This document shows, piece by piece, positions 1 through 10,665 of a stretch of DNA of 64,000 bases. The notes beneath the pieces are model-generated. The model did not search any database. It saw only the letters and a list, made by a program, of their open reading frames with translations, and was not told the origin of the DNA. Source of the DNA: Daphnia pulex (taxonomy: Eukaryota; Arthropoda; Branchiopoda; Diplostraca; Daphniidae). The stretch is from positions 4,836,001 through 4,900,000 of the forward strand of contig NC_060017.1 in assembly GCF_021134715.1 (NCBI RefSeq), given 5' to 3'. A program made the position numbers and the translations under genes. Numbering within the stretch: the first letter of the stretch is position 1; every line of letters begins with the position of its first letter.

Positions 1-1776
1 TATATACATTATATCATCGTGTTTTCTCTACTAACCTATCCCCTTCTCTTTTCCTTACAATTTAAAAAAATATTTTCGCCAAGATAAAAAAAATGCGAAA
101 ACAAGTGACGACAAAACAATCATCAAGTGTGGTGTAAAAAAAAAGGGAAAGACAAAATTTTCAAAATTCTTCAAATTTGTTCATTTGTAATTCAAACCAA
201 ATGAAATATTGTGCTGCTGTGTGTGTAATTTTTCTGTTTGTTTAAGACGATTTTTCTTTTTTTTTTTTTTTTTAATTTTCGAGCCGCGAGCGCGCCGTGT
301 TCTGTTATTATTATATCATCGGTAGTGTGTGTTGTGTTCATTTACATCTTACGACCAATAGTTGGATTTTCTCCCCTCTCTCCTTGTAATTTTTTTTTTG
401 CAAAAAAACAAAACAAAAGAAAACAAAAATGGATTTGCTATTATAGCGCGAGTGTGTGTGTGAAAGAGTGACTGTCTCTAATAATTCTTTTTCGTTGCCC
501 TCGAATGTCACAGCAATCGAACGGCTACCGATTATTGATCATCATGGCGAGAAAACCCCACCCTCCCCACATTATTTTTTTTTTGTCTTCTGTGTGTGTG
601 TGTGATCGTGTTCGAATGTTTGGCCATGTTATAAAATACATTCAAACAGAGTTAAAATAAAATTTCAAAAATTTCAAAAAAATAAGGTAAAAAAATAAAA
701 GAGTTTTTCATTTTATGGAGGGGGGTTGGGGGGTCTCCTGCTGAATGACGGATGACATTTATACGCTAAGGTATTCTTTTTAAAGCATTCTTTCATTCTT
801 ACCTGGTATTCCTGACACGTGTTATCGGCATTTCTCTCTCTCTCCCCCCTTGACTATATACTTGTGCGATCCGGTTTGATTTTATTAGTGACGACGAGGA
901 GGTCAATTTCGGAGGGCGGAGGAGGAGACCTTCATGTTCTGTGTGAAGCTATATATAAAAATAGAAGCATTCAACAGAAAAATAAGAGAGCCCCGAACCA
1001 AAGTTGCGTATTAGGGAATACCATTTTTATTTTGAATCTTTGCCTTTTTTTAACTGTTGCCACCACACCGAACGTTTCAAACCGGTTAGTTCTTTTTTAC
1101 CTCCACCTTCATGTATACTTGGGAATTGTATTTCCGCGACATTCTGCAATCTTCCCACACCCCAGCCCTTTGTTTTCTATCCATGGCGTAATTCTTTCTG
1201 CTTTGGGATATCTTTCAACGCTCCTTTTTCTTAGATATTTATTCATTTTGATTTGATTTTAAACGTGTTTTTTTGTTGGAGAAGGGGGGTATTGATGAGA
1301 CGGATCGACGTGCAACATTTGAATCAATTTTGTTCATTACTTTCTACATACTCATACTACCTGCATGTTTTGAAAAAAAAAAAACTGGATTCTTCCTCGT
1401 TTTTACCGCGGCCAATGAACTCTTAATTGAAGAAAGAATCGTGATTGCGAAGAGTCCAAATGATTTTGAGATAAATTTTGTTTACCCTACTGGAATGACG
1501 TCAGTATTTGTATATTTATGAAATCGACTGTTTTTTCACAAGGTTAATCCTACATGTTACTTTATAATTTATTTCCTTCTCGCCTCTTCCGATCGATTTT
1601 TGAAATTGAGTCGTTCACTATGAGCCATCTATCGCTCCAGTTGAGAACAAAAGCTAAGCCCTCTAGCGGCCGTCATTCTAATACTTAGTTTGTCAACAAA
1701 TGTGGAAGAGTGATAGTGCACTTTTCTTGCGGTTTTTGAAAGAATCCAAGCCGACTCGTTCGTAATTTTTTACGTG
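1..1776. other. Upstream spacer, no gene recognised
   Basis: This stretch is AT-rich, with long T and A homopolymers and a G-rich patch near 718-735. The open frames in it are short, low-complexity and show no family motif or consistent splice structure. It probably includes the promoter and 5' leader of the prenylcysteine oxidase gene, but I could not place a start site. I see nothing else I can support. Confidence 0.5.
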
Positions 1777-3532
1777 ATGGCTGGTTCTTCTTTTAGAACG
1801 ATGATACCTTTGATAATACTACTTTTCATTTGCAAGTCTCATCAAGTGCTAGATCCTAGTCAGCCGAGAATAGGTAAATATTCTGTTGTCTTGTGCTAAA
1901 ATCGAATGCGATCGATATAATGCACAAACACTGATGGTTACATATTTAATAGCGATTGTTGGTGCTGGAATCAGTGGAACTTCGGCTGCTTACTTTTTAA
2001 GTAAAACTCCAGGACTCAACCCTAAAATTGATGTCTATTCCAAAGACCCGGTGGGTGGAAGGATGGCAACTGTCAACATTCAAGGATATGATTTTGAAAC
2101 TGGAGGATCAGTCTTGCATCCAAGAAATAGATATATGAAACAGTTTGCTGAACAATTTGGTAATCACCATTCAATATTTTAACAAGTAATTCTACTATAA
2201 TCTGAACACCTGGTTTCCAAACAATAGGGTTCAAGCGCAAGAAGGGTATTAGTGGCAAATTTGGTCTCTATGATGGTTCTCACTTTGTTTACAGTGAAGG
2301 AGACTGGAGTGTCATGAATGTAGCCTCCCTGCTCTGGCGTTATGGCTTCAGCCTCTTGAAAGTCAATACATTGGTAGGAGAAATGCTAAATCAATTTGAA
2401 AGGTATTGAATATTATTCATGTCAATGTTTAGACTCTAGACACAATTGTAGCTGTTTTTATTTACAGTAGATATCAAGACTAACAATTTTATATTTACAC
2501 CAAACAGAATCTACAGTTTCCAAGATGATGGGTATGCCTTTTCAAATGTCGCCGATTTGTTATCCGCCATGGATCCGTCGTTCAACTTGATGTTGGAACG
2601 TTCTTTGGAAGCAGGTCTAAAACACGCTGGTGTGTCTAATCTATTCATTGAAGAACTGGCAAATGCCATCATGCGAGTAAATTATGGTCAGTCGTCAGAT
2701 GCCCATCAGTTTGTAGGTATGCCGAGATCTTAATCTAGAAATCAAGAGATTTTAATTGTTCGTTTTTTATTATGTATTAGGAAGTGTGTCTTTAGCTGGA
2801 GCGGAAACTGGATTGTGGTCACTTCATGGCGGTAACAAAAAGATTCCGCACGCCTTACTTAATGCTTCGGGAGCGAGTTTTCACAATGAAGAAGTAGAGG
2901 CCATCCATTTGAACTCGGATGGAAGATTCAGCCTTCGCTTTAAGGAAAATGATGAAATGCCATTGTACGACGCTGTAATATTGGCTACTCCTGTGACGAA
3001 TGACACGTCAATGTTTGGGTTCGAAAATTTTCCACGCCAATTTCATTTTCCTGGTCGCTTTCACCAGACAGTTTGCACCATGGTTCAAGGAGATGTCAAC
3101 CACGAAACGTTTCAGTTTGCTGATTCCAGTTCAGTCATAGATGATATCTTCACTACCAATCGCACACTTTTCTTCAATTCACTAGCCAGGAATTATCCAG
3201 TCGACATTGATGATGGTGCTGAAAATGCTCCGTCAGTATGGAAAGTGTTCTCTAACGAGCCTCTTTCGAAAAGGGAACTCGATATACTATTCTCCACCAT
3301 CAATGAAACATTCGTCATCAAATGGAAAGCTTATCCGGAATATGACGGGACAACATCTACTGGAAATTTCACGTTGCATCCGGGTCTGTATCATATCAAT
3401 GCAATTGAGTTCGCAGCATCGGCTATGGAAATGGGAATCATCGGAGCCAGAAATGTAGCACTGCTGGCAGCTAGTCATCTTGGTGTCGACGTACAGGATC
3501 GTAAGACGCAAAGTTTTCACATTGAGTTGTAA
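1777..3532 (+). CDS. PCYOX1: Prenylcysteine oxidase (lysosomal-type FAD thioether oxidase)
   Basis: Five exons: 1777-1873, 1953-2159, 2228-2402, 2508-2716 and 2781-3532 (1440 nt, 479 aa), joined by GT-AG introns of 64-105 bp. Residues 1-24 look like a signal peptide (hydrophobic core PLIILLFI). A Rossmann FAD-binding motif GAGISG lies at residues 36-41 and is followed by an acidic strand end and a GGR loop, as in FAD amine-oxidase-like enzymes. Later blocks (ETGGSVLHPRN, GAETGLWSLHGGN) match the prenylcysteine oxidase family, which releases free cysteine and a prenyl aldehyde from prenylcysteine during turnover of prenylated proteins. The length is close to the human enzyme (505 aa). The start was chosen because it gives the signal peptide directly before the FAD motif. 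The gene stands alone, with repeats downstream. Confidence 0.9.
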
Positions 3533-4375
3533 ACACTCAGAAAGTTTTTCTTGTAAACATTTCTCGGCAAATTGGAAAAAGATTCAAATGAGATGTAAAA
3601 TATATTCTTTGTAGAAACTAGTAAACAAAATTCCCTTGTAGAAGCAGGTTTCTACTTTTCATAATAACTTAAAAAAATACAAAATTAAAAACATCGCTGC
3701 AATTTTTGTATTTCTTTTAAATTGAAAATTTGTTTTGCTTGCACATCACCAAGGTTTCACGTTTCATTTCTAAATAGTAGTTGCCTTATTGGTAAGTTTA
3801 AATTAAATTTTTAATTAATTACACGACATGTCGATACCGAAAAGAACGCAACCTGATCTCTGATTGACTGGCGCCAGTACGTTGCCTACCACACGTTCCT
3901 TTATTTTGGTTACATTGTGATTTTTCAGCAGCCCAATCGAACTTTAGCTGCGTGACGATAAAGAAAGTCTAAAACCCAAATCCCAATAACTTATCTCTTA
4001 TTCTGTCTCTTGGTTTGTGATTCTTTTTTCTGTATAAAGAGTAAACATTACAAAAAAACAGTCTACCGGAACCTGAGCATTAATAAAGATAAGAAGGTGT
4101 GCTGAAGTGTTTTGTTAATCATAGAGATTCTATAGACTTGTCAGTTCATCTCGGGTTTCTTTATTCAAGATTCTAACACAATTTTATTTTTAAATTAGTC
4201 GTTAAGCCCAGCCGGTTATAATGCTGAACAGTGAACATTTTATATTCACACTTCACAGTCGAACTTTTGCCGCTTTGGCTGATTGGCTCTTAGCAGGGAT
4301 GCCAGATGCAGACGTTTTTAATTGCAAAACGGAAAATGGCAATGTTGCGCTTTGAGCGTTACTTTCAAGATGGCT
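3533..4375. other. 3' flank of prenylcysteine oxidase and spacer
   Basis: AT-rich sequence with no coding signal. The 3' untranslated region must lie at its left end, but no standard AATAAA signal is obvious. It runs into the terminal-inverted-repeat element. Confidence 0.5.
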
Positions 4376-4408
4376 GCGGTAAAAGTCTATTTTACCCGAC
4401 CAACTTCT

Positions 4409-4672
4409 TACTTTACTTTACTTATCTAATTCACTTTACTTTACTTAATCTAGAAAAGTAACTAAGCGGGAATGAGCCCGAGCGTAGCGAGGAAATACAG
4501 GGGTTTTGGGTGGGTATAATAAAGTATAATAAAGCATCAAACCATACTTCATTATACTTTACTATACTATAACCAAAAACAACTATATTTTTACGGTATG
4601 CTCGGGCTTATTCCCGCTTAGTTACTTATCTAGATTAAGTAAAGCAAAGTGAATTAGATAGGTAAAGTAAAA
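4409..4672. repeat. Subterminal inverted repeat inside the composite element
   Basis: The arm at 4409-4491 (CTTTACTT runs, TCTAGA, ACTAAGCGGGAATGAGCCCG) is matched in reverse complement by 4599-4672. The space between them is rich in TATAATAAAG-type repeats. The arms are near-identical and could fold into a long hairpin. Confidence 0.75.
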
Positions 4673-5289
4673 ATACCACTTACTTTATTTACTTAAAGGT
4701 AATCCAATTGCCGCAATACAAAACGAACTTAACAGCACAACTCTATGTCCCTTATTAAGGAATCAACATGATTTCTTCGTAAAAGCAAATCCCAAATTCT
4801 GCAGTTAAGATGGCGAGTTTTTGGTTTCACGAACAATCTGTGATACACTTCTGAGTCGTTATTAGCTACAAAAAGTCTAGTCAAAATACGCCCATCTAAT
4901 TCCTGAGATGTTGCACTACCACCGTCAAAAATCAAACTAATTCAGGTGTCGTCTGCTACGGAAATTCTCAGACGTTGCATGCATCACAATTTGAGCCATA
5001 CTTATACTTTGAATATTAAAATTTTATTTGATAAGTTTTCCACGCAACACATGATAAACTTAAATATGAAAGTAAATTTTTTATCAATGTGCAGTGTTTG
5101 GCAATGAATCGCAGTAAGAATGTTTTTTTGTGGGGGGGAGACCCCCCCAACCCCCCCTTTTTTTTTATTTTTATCCAAATTGTCCCCCAAAAGCCCACCA
5201 TTTCAACTTACGCTTTTTACGCTAAATGATTTGTTAACGAAAACAGCCAACAAACATCGAAATTTTTCAGCCATATTATACTTATTATA

Positions 5290-5320
5290 ACCTAACCTAA
5301 CCTAACCTAACCTAACCTAC
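5290..5320. repeat. Interstitial telomere-type tract (CCTAA)n
   Basis: Five perfect CCTAA units followed by CCTAC, which is the complement of the arthropod telomere repeat TTAGG. It lies inside the composite element, not at a chromosome end in this window. Confidence 0.85.
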
Positions 5321-5531
5321 TATACTTTACTTTATCTTATAAGTATACATGAAACGTCAAAATCATAATAAAGTAAAGTAAAGTAAAGTATCTTCATCAT
5401 GATATAATATAGTAAAGTTCCATGACCTTTATATGAATAATAAAGTATAGTAATATAAAGTAACAACTTGATTGCCACTTACAAGTTGTTATTAATACAG
5501 TAAAGTTTATAATGATTTGATGCTACTTTCA

Positions 5532-5604
5532 TCGATCGTGGATTTGAACCACCAACCATTATGTTAGAATTCTAGTGCTATGCCACAGCGCTAATCGACA
5601 CTTC
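5532..5604 (-). repeat. tRNA-derived module 1 (SINE-like A and B boxes)
   Basis: Read on the minus strand, this module contains an A-box-like TAGCGCTGTGGCA (5581-5593) and a perfect-looking B box GGTTCAAATCC (5540-5550) at tRNA-like spacing. The anticodon stem does not pair well, so it is a tRNA-derived repeat and not a working tRNA gene. Confidence 0.6.
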
Positions 5605-5810
5605 CTCGATACGCAAAATGTTTTAATAACATTTACAGTTATATCATAATAAAGTGAACTGTAATAATTTGAATAAAGCTGTATTTATATGGCACAATGA
5701 ACTTCATAATAAAGTAGGATAAAACAATATAACGTTAAAATAAAAAGTAAAGTAAATCTTGATTGACCCTTACTTTAAAATAAAAAAAAATTTAATTTAT
5801 ATATTTCACC

Positions 5811-5880
5811 TGATCTCGGATTTGAACCACTGTGCCATGAATTTGTAATCCAGTGCTATACCACAGTGCTAACCGACATT
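5811..5880 (-). repeat. tRNA-derived module 2 (SINE-like A and B boxes)
   Basis: Minus-strand A box TAGCACTGTGGTA (5859-5871) and B box GGTTCAAATCC (5818-5828). It is clearly related to module 1 but diverged in the middle. A 7-base loop with a weak stem can be drawn at the anticodon position, but the acceptor stem is not convincing. Confidence 0.6.
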
Positions 5881-6191
5881 GCTTCGATGTGAAAATAAAT
5901 AAAATAAATAATATTTCACTATTATGTATTAATTATGAATTTTTGGCAACAGTGTTTTAATAATATTGACAGGATGCCAGTCTGCTACACGGTAGGGAAA
6001 AGAGAGGTTGTACGTGAAATTTCTTGTATTTAAGTAAAGTGAAGTAAAGTAAAGTGAAGTGAAGTGAAGTAAAGTGTAAATTAAGTGAGTGTGTAGTCAT
6101 AATTGAGAATTAAGGAAAAAATTAAGTATAATAAAGTAAAAATAAAGTAGAATTAAGTAAGGTTTTGGTCGGCTAAAATAGACTTTAACCG

Positions 6192-7663
6192 CCTAATATT
6201 TATACTTGGCAATTCCATCTGATCATGTGGCCTGAAACTGCTGTATATTTTCCCAAAATGTCGTCTCTTGCTGCAAGTCCCGGCTGTGCGTTTCGTCTCA
6301 TGTAGAAATACTCCACAACAGTAAAAGTGATCATGTTAGTCTTACCCCTAAAGTTACACATTTATTTATTTGATGACCTTGTTTCTGATTATAATCAAGT
6401 TTTTATTTTTCAATTAACAGTGTGGTGAAGTCTGAGCTTCTTCATTGCAGTCCAATGCGCTGTGATGTGCAATTTGTTACAGCCAGCTGGCGAAAAGGGT
6501 TCCTCTTGCAGGCTTGCTATCTGTACCGTTTTTAGCTTTCGTCACATTCAGAAACACTTCCGAACAATTTAAAGTAATTGAGTTGATCAACTTTTTGACA
6601 GTGAGTACCACAGTGAGGATACACATTTTATTTGTTGATAACTAGCTCTTCGCTTTATATCTGTTGACTTTTCATTTAAGACTGTTTTAAAAGCTTGCCA
6701 ACTGTTGATTCCTTTGTAAAGTTTGTAAAAGTAATTCTTAGAGATTGCTTAGTTTAACTATGCTTCTATTATTTTCTTATGTTTACACACCACTTTGTTT
6801 TCTGATAGTAATTTAATTTTGTTTTTCCTTCCCCAAGTAGGATTAGCAGCCTCTTGAGGTTGAGCCTTTTTTTTTGCAGTCCAATGTGTACATGAATTTT
6901 GTGCAGAGCCAGCTAGTGAACGGTGTGGTCAGCTGTTGCATGCAGACGGTGGTGCTGGTGTCGTTCGTTCATTTAACTATGGACCGTTCAGTCGTTCGTT
7001 TATCGTAAGAAATCGATCACTTGTCGTAGGTGTGTAAAATTGTGTCCACCAGGTGTCAAAGTAGGTTATAGCATTTAGTTCTTGATGTCGAAGAAAGGTG
7101 ACATCTTATTTTGTTTAAGTTTAAGAGTTTAAACTTTTTTTGATGAAACATCACAGAAATTCCCTTGCTTTTAACAAGGTGAAATGAAATCTTGATGATT
7201 TTTGATCATCTTCTTGATTTCCTTTTCTCTAGTTTAGTGTACATTTCAAGTAAATCATTATTGGTATCTTTTTTACATTTAAAATTTTTATTGTTCTTTT
7301 GCTTTGTAGATTTCCATGGTCAGTTTTATGTTTGAGCTGTTTATGGTGTTGCTGTATGGGGTACAGTGGTTTTGCAGACATTTTCCAGTTGAGAGATGCG
7401 CTGAAATTGAGCTTGTGCAGACTTGCAGTTGAACATCATACTTTAATGAGTCATTTGCAGTCATTGCATTTAATGTGTCCATGCAGTATATGCAGCGTTA
7501 CGCAAAATAGTCTATGTTGGCTGATGGCTGTTGGGCTTATTTTATCGGCAGCATTTTGCCGACATGTCGTCTCTTGCTACCTGTACCGCTGTTGAGGTAA
7601 TGCTTAATGTACAGTCTCATTTAATTATTGGCTTTAAGTTAATGTCTCCGTTTTCATTTCAGT
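6192..7663. other. Repeat-flanking spacer with exon-like fragments
   Basis: No protein-coding gene recognised. Similar short blocks recur (for example GCAGTCCAATG near 6450 and 6880, and CTTGCTA-CTGTACCG near 6516 and 7573), several bordered by splice-like AG or GT sites. This could be a decayed non-coding transcript family. The open frame at 7299-7595 has no motif. Confidence 0.35.
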
Positions 7664-8037
7664 TGATTCGTTTGCCGCCGTTCCTTAGACTCAATCCACC
7701 GGTGAAACTAAGAAGACGTTGCTGAAATTCAAGATTGATCAATAAATTATATAATAAATTACAAGTGCATATCTGGGCTCCCTTTTTCAGTGGCCCCGTT
7801 TCCCTAACTAACCAACGCCCGCCAGTGGTCACTCACTCGCTGCAACAATCAGGAGGAAGGGAGATGTCTGGTCGAACGGGGACTTGCAATGCGCATGATT
7901 CGATGAAATCTGTTGGAGGGTCATGAGTCTAAGCCGGAAGCCTACTATGATGCATTGCTCTCTTAAAAACTGTTCCTCGGCTCTCTTCGCTCTTTTTTCC
8001 GATTTCTCTCAACCATGGCCGGGTAATCTCCCTGGTT
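7664..8037 (+). repeat. Dispersed repeat, direct copy 1
   Basis: About 375 bp that recurs at 9757-10130 in the same orientation. Shared landmarks include CAAGTGCATATCTGGGCTCC, GTGGTCACTCAC, GGTCGAACGGGGACTTG and GGTAATCTCCCTGG. Both copies begin just after an intron-acceptor-like pyrimidine tract plus AG. No protein is encoded in a consistent frame. Confidence 0.75.
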
Positions 8038-8770
8038 CAGTCAATCAATGCAGTGTCTCCCCCCGCTTTGATTGGCTGTGTATTGAACCGGGCGGTCAGT
8101 TTAATAAACAATTCTACATAAATGTTGCTATTAATATTGATGATTCTGTTAAATGTAATGAAAAACGTATGCTGTACGAAGAAATAACTATAAATAATTT
8201 ATATAGTTTATTTTCCTTCATTGATTTTCGTCGATTTTAACCATACATTTTACAATTCATTCATTTGTTTATTGAACTTAGCCCGCTCGATTGCGACCGC
8301 ACGAGGAAGTTAGACTTGATAAGTCACTTTGGCATGTTGCATCTTTAGATTTTTCTACTAATTTACACTCTGATTTTTTCCTAGGTGTACATTCTATGAT
8401 TCTATGATGGACTTCGTTTTACTGGTTGCCTTTATTTCGTGATTTCAAGTATGAAATTGAGCTTTGCATGTCATGTAGGTTTATCTCGACCTAGTTTTTT
8501 ATGTTTATAGCCCTATCATCAACTTATTTTTTTCAAATTCTACATGCATCCTAGTTTCTAGGATTTATTCTAGATGAAATCCCACACCAGGTGCCACTGC
8601 AGTAGTGCAGTTTAATAACAACAATGACTGCTATCTGCCTAGTGCACGGTTAGTTGACTGTCTTTCACGTTTCGATGCAGTATAAATAAGTGAACTATTA
8701 AACATTTCAAAAAGTTTGTTAAGTAGCAAAATGTGGTAAAGCAGATTAAGTGTGAAACCAACATTATAGG
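8038..8770. other. Spacer between repeats
   Basis: AT-rich, with no supportable gene. The part near 8085-8130 resembles 10680-10720, so the repeat copy probably continues in diverged form. Confidence 0.4.
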
Positions 8771-9364
8771 TATTCTGCTTAGTTGATTTAACAATTTGTA
8801 TTTTTTTATTTCCTTAACTTGCAATCTCACACTTATCAATTCTTTTGATTTTTGAAACAGTGAGATCCTTGTGAATGGAAAATAGCATGATCCAGGCTGT
8901 TCTTCAATTGCAAAGAAAGAGAATCATGATCGAAACGAATGGAAAATATCCAACTAGAATTCTCTTCAAATTCGTGGTGTAAGTTTTACTGTAAGTTGTA
9001 GGCCCTACAGTAAAGTAAAGTACTAAAGTTTATACTAATTCCTTTTACTTCTTCTTTTGATCATGATCAGAATTTTGGAAAATATTCTTTCCAGAGAATA
9101 ACACCTTAAAAGAAAGAACTGTGGCTGTGATAATGTAGCAGTATTGTGTGAGTATTAGGTGTATTATTACCCGTTTTTGTTTGTTATGATTGTTTCTTAT
9201 TTTAGTATAAGTCTCAATTTAGCTAGAGCAGAGATCCTTTTCATTTTGCTGTTTAAAATTTTAAACATCTCTTGTTTACTAGGCTAGACGATGGCTTAGA
9301 TCGTTTTTCATCAGTCAGAAAAAACAGTAGTTTCACTGTTTCAGTTACTTTTACTATACGCAAT
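8771..9364 (+). repeat. Inverted duplicate, left copy
   Basis: Diverged reverse complement of 12751-13290. Matching landmarks are ATTCTGCTTAGTT-GATTTAA, ATATCCAACTA-AATTC, CTAGAGCAGRGATCCTTTTC and CACTGTTTCAGTTACTTTTAC. It is non-coding in all frames. Confidence 0.65.
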
Positions 9365-9756
9365 TCTATAGACATTTATCGTCAGTTAATTTTTAGATAA
9401 TTTTGTGTACTGACCGTAAGCCACAAAGCTTATTGCATTGTTAGACTTTGGTAATTTGCTTGTCTACTTTCGGATTTAAAAGGAGTTAGTACTTCATTTA
9501 GTACTTATTAGACGCCCAAAAGAACTAACAGCCGAATATGAAATTCGGCCAAAATCGTGATTTTTCCTGAACTATAGGATATGGCATAAGACAACAATAA
9601 GTGCATATTCGTGATTTGCTGATTTGATTCAATATTTTGAAGTGCTCTCCATTGTTTTTGTTGACTTGTTTCTCTACGCCTCATAAAAGCATCATGCTTG
9701 TTATTGATTATGATTGTTCTTGTTATTGATCAAATCCTACTTAAATCTCTTTTTAG

Positions 9757-10130
9757 GTGAATCTGTCGCCGCCATTCCACAGCACAGACTGACCCATTGG
9801 GATGGTGAAACTGACGAGAAAACGCTGAAATTCAAGAAAATTATGTTGATGTAGATAAATGACAAGTGCATATCTGGGCTCCCTTCTTTTCTGTGGCCCC
9901 GTTTCCCTAACTAACCACTAACCAACGCCCGCCGGTGGTCACTCACCCGCTGTGAAACCAGGAGGAGGGGAGGGCTCTGGTCGAACGGGGACTTGGAAGG
10001 CGCATGATCCGACGAAAACTTTTAGAGGGTCATGAGTCTAACCCGGAAGCCTAGTAGTGACTAATCGCTCCCCAGTAAAACTTGCCTCGCACTCTTCTCT
10101 CCTCTTCCATTTCCAGGTAATCTCCCTGGA
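9757..10130 (+). repeat. Dispersed repeat, direct copy 2
   Basis: Second copy of the repeat at 7664-8037. Its continuation appears interrupted by the long palindrome at 10149-10665, after which sequence resembling the tail of copy 1 resumes (TTGAACCGGACGCTC versus TTGAACCGGGCGGTC). Confidence 0.7.
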
Positions 10131-10148
10131 TCTACGCCGACACTGCAT

Positions 10149-10665
10149 GTGTGAGTTTTGGCAAGCAATCCGCCACCCAATTTGACAAAAAGTGATAGTT
10201 TGTTTTCATGGAAATTGCGTCAGACGGTTTAAAAATTTCTAGTTCAACAATCTCATGTAGAAATTTGCATCTAGTCTACTGGTGCACTTTGCGATTCTTT
10301 AAGCTTGATTAATTTAGGTGATGTGTTAAAAGCAATTGTGGGTAGCTTAAAAATTGAACTAATTCGCTGTTTCAGAATATTTTGAAGATAGATCACAAGA
10401 AAATCTAAAAACAACAAAGTGATCTAAAACCAAAATATTCAGAAAAAGTTAGATCAATTTTTTAGCTACCCACAATTGCTTTTAACACATCACCTAAATT
10501 AATCAAGCTTAAAGAATCACAATTTGCACCAGTAGACTAGATGCAAATTTCTACATGAGATTATTGAACTAGAAATTTTTTAACCGTCTGACGCAATTTC
10601 CTTGAAAACAAACTACCACTTTTTGTCAAATTGGGTGGCGGATTGCTTGCTAAAAAGCCTCGCAC
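10149..10665. repeat. Long near-perfect palindrome (foldback/MITE-like)
   Basis: The arms 10149-10395 and 10425-10665 are reverse complements with only scattered mismatches, by eye over 90% identical. Landmarks are CAAGCAATCCGCCACCCAAT on the left and ATTGGGTGGCGGATTGCTTG on the right. The centre is only about 30 bp, so a transcript would fold into a roughly 240-bp duplex. No coding frame is present. The most likely origin is a non-autonomous foldback element inserted into dispersed-repeat copy 2. Confidence 0.85.

Larger units (their letters stand above)
4376..6191. mobile_element. Composite non-autonomous DNA element with terminal inverted repeats
   Basis: The two ends are inverted copies of about 28 bp. 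The left end at 4376-4403 begins GCGGTAAAAGTCTATTTTA, and the right end at 6164-6191 is its near reverse complement (TAAAATAGACTTTAACCGC). Inside are many TAAAG/CTTTA tandem runs, a second inverted repeat (4409-4491 with 4599-4672), a GGGGGGGAGACCCCCCC hairpin at 5132-5148, a telomere-type tract and two tRNA-like modules. No transposase frame is visible, so it is MITE-like or foldback-like. I could not settle a target-site duplication, so the outer limits are good to a few bases only. Confidence 0.65.
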
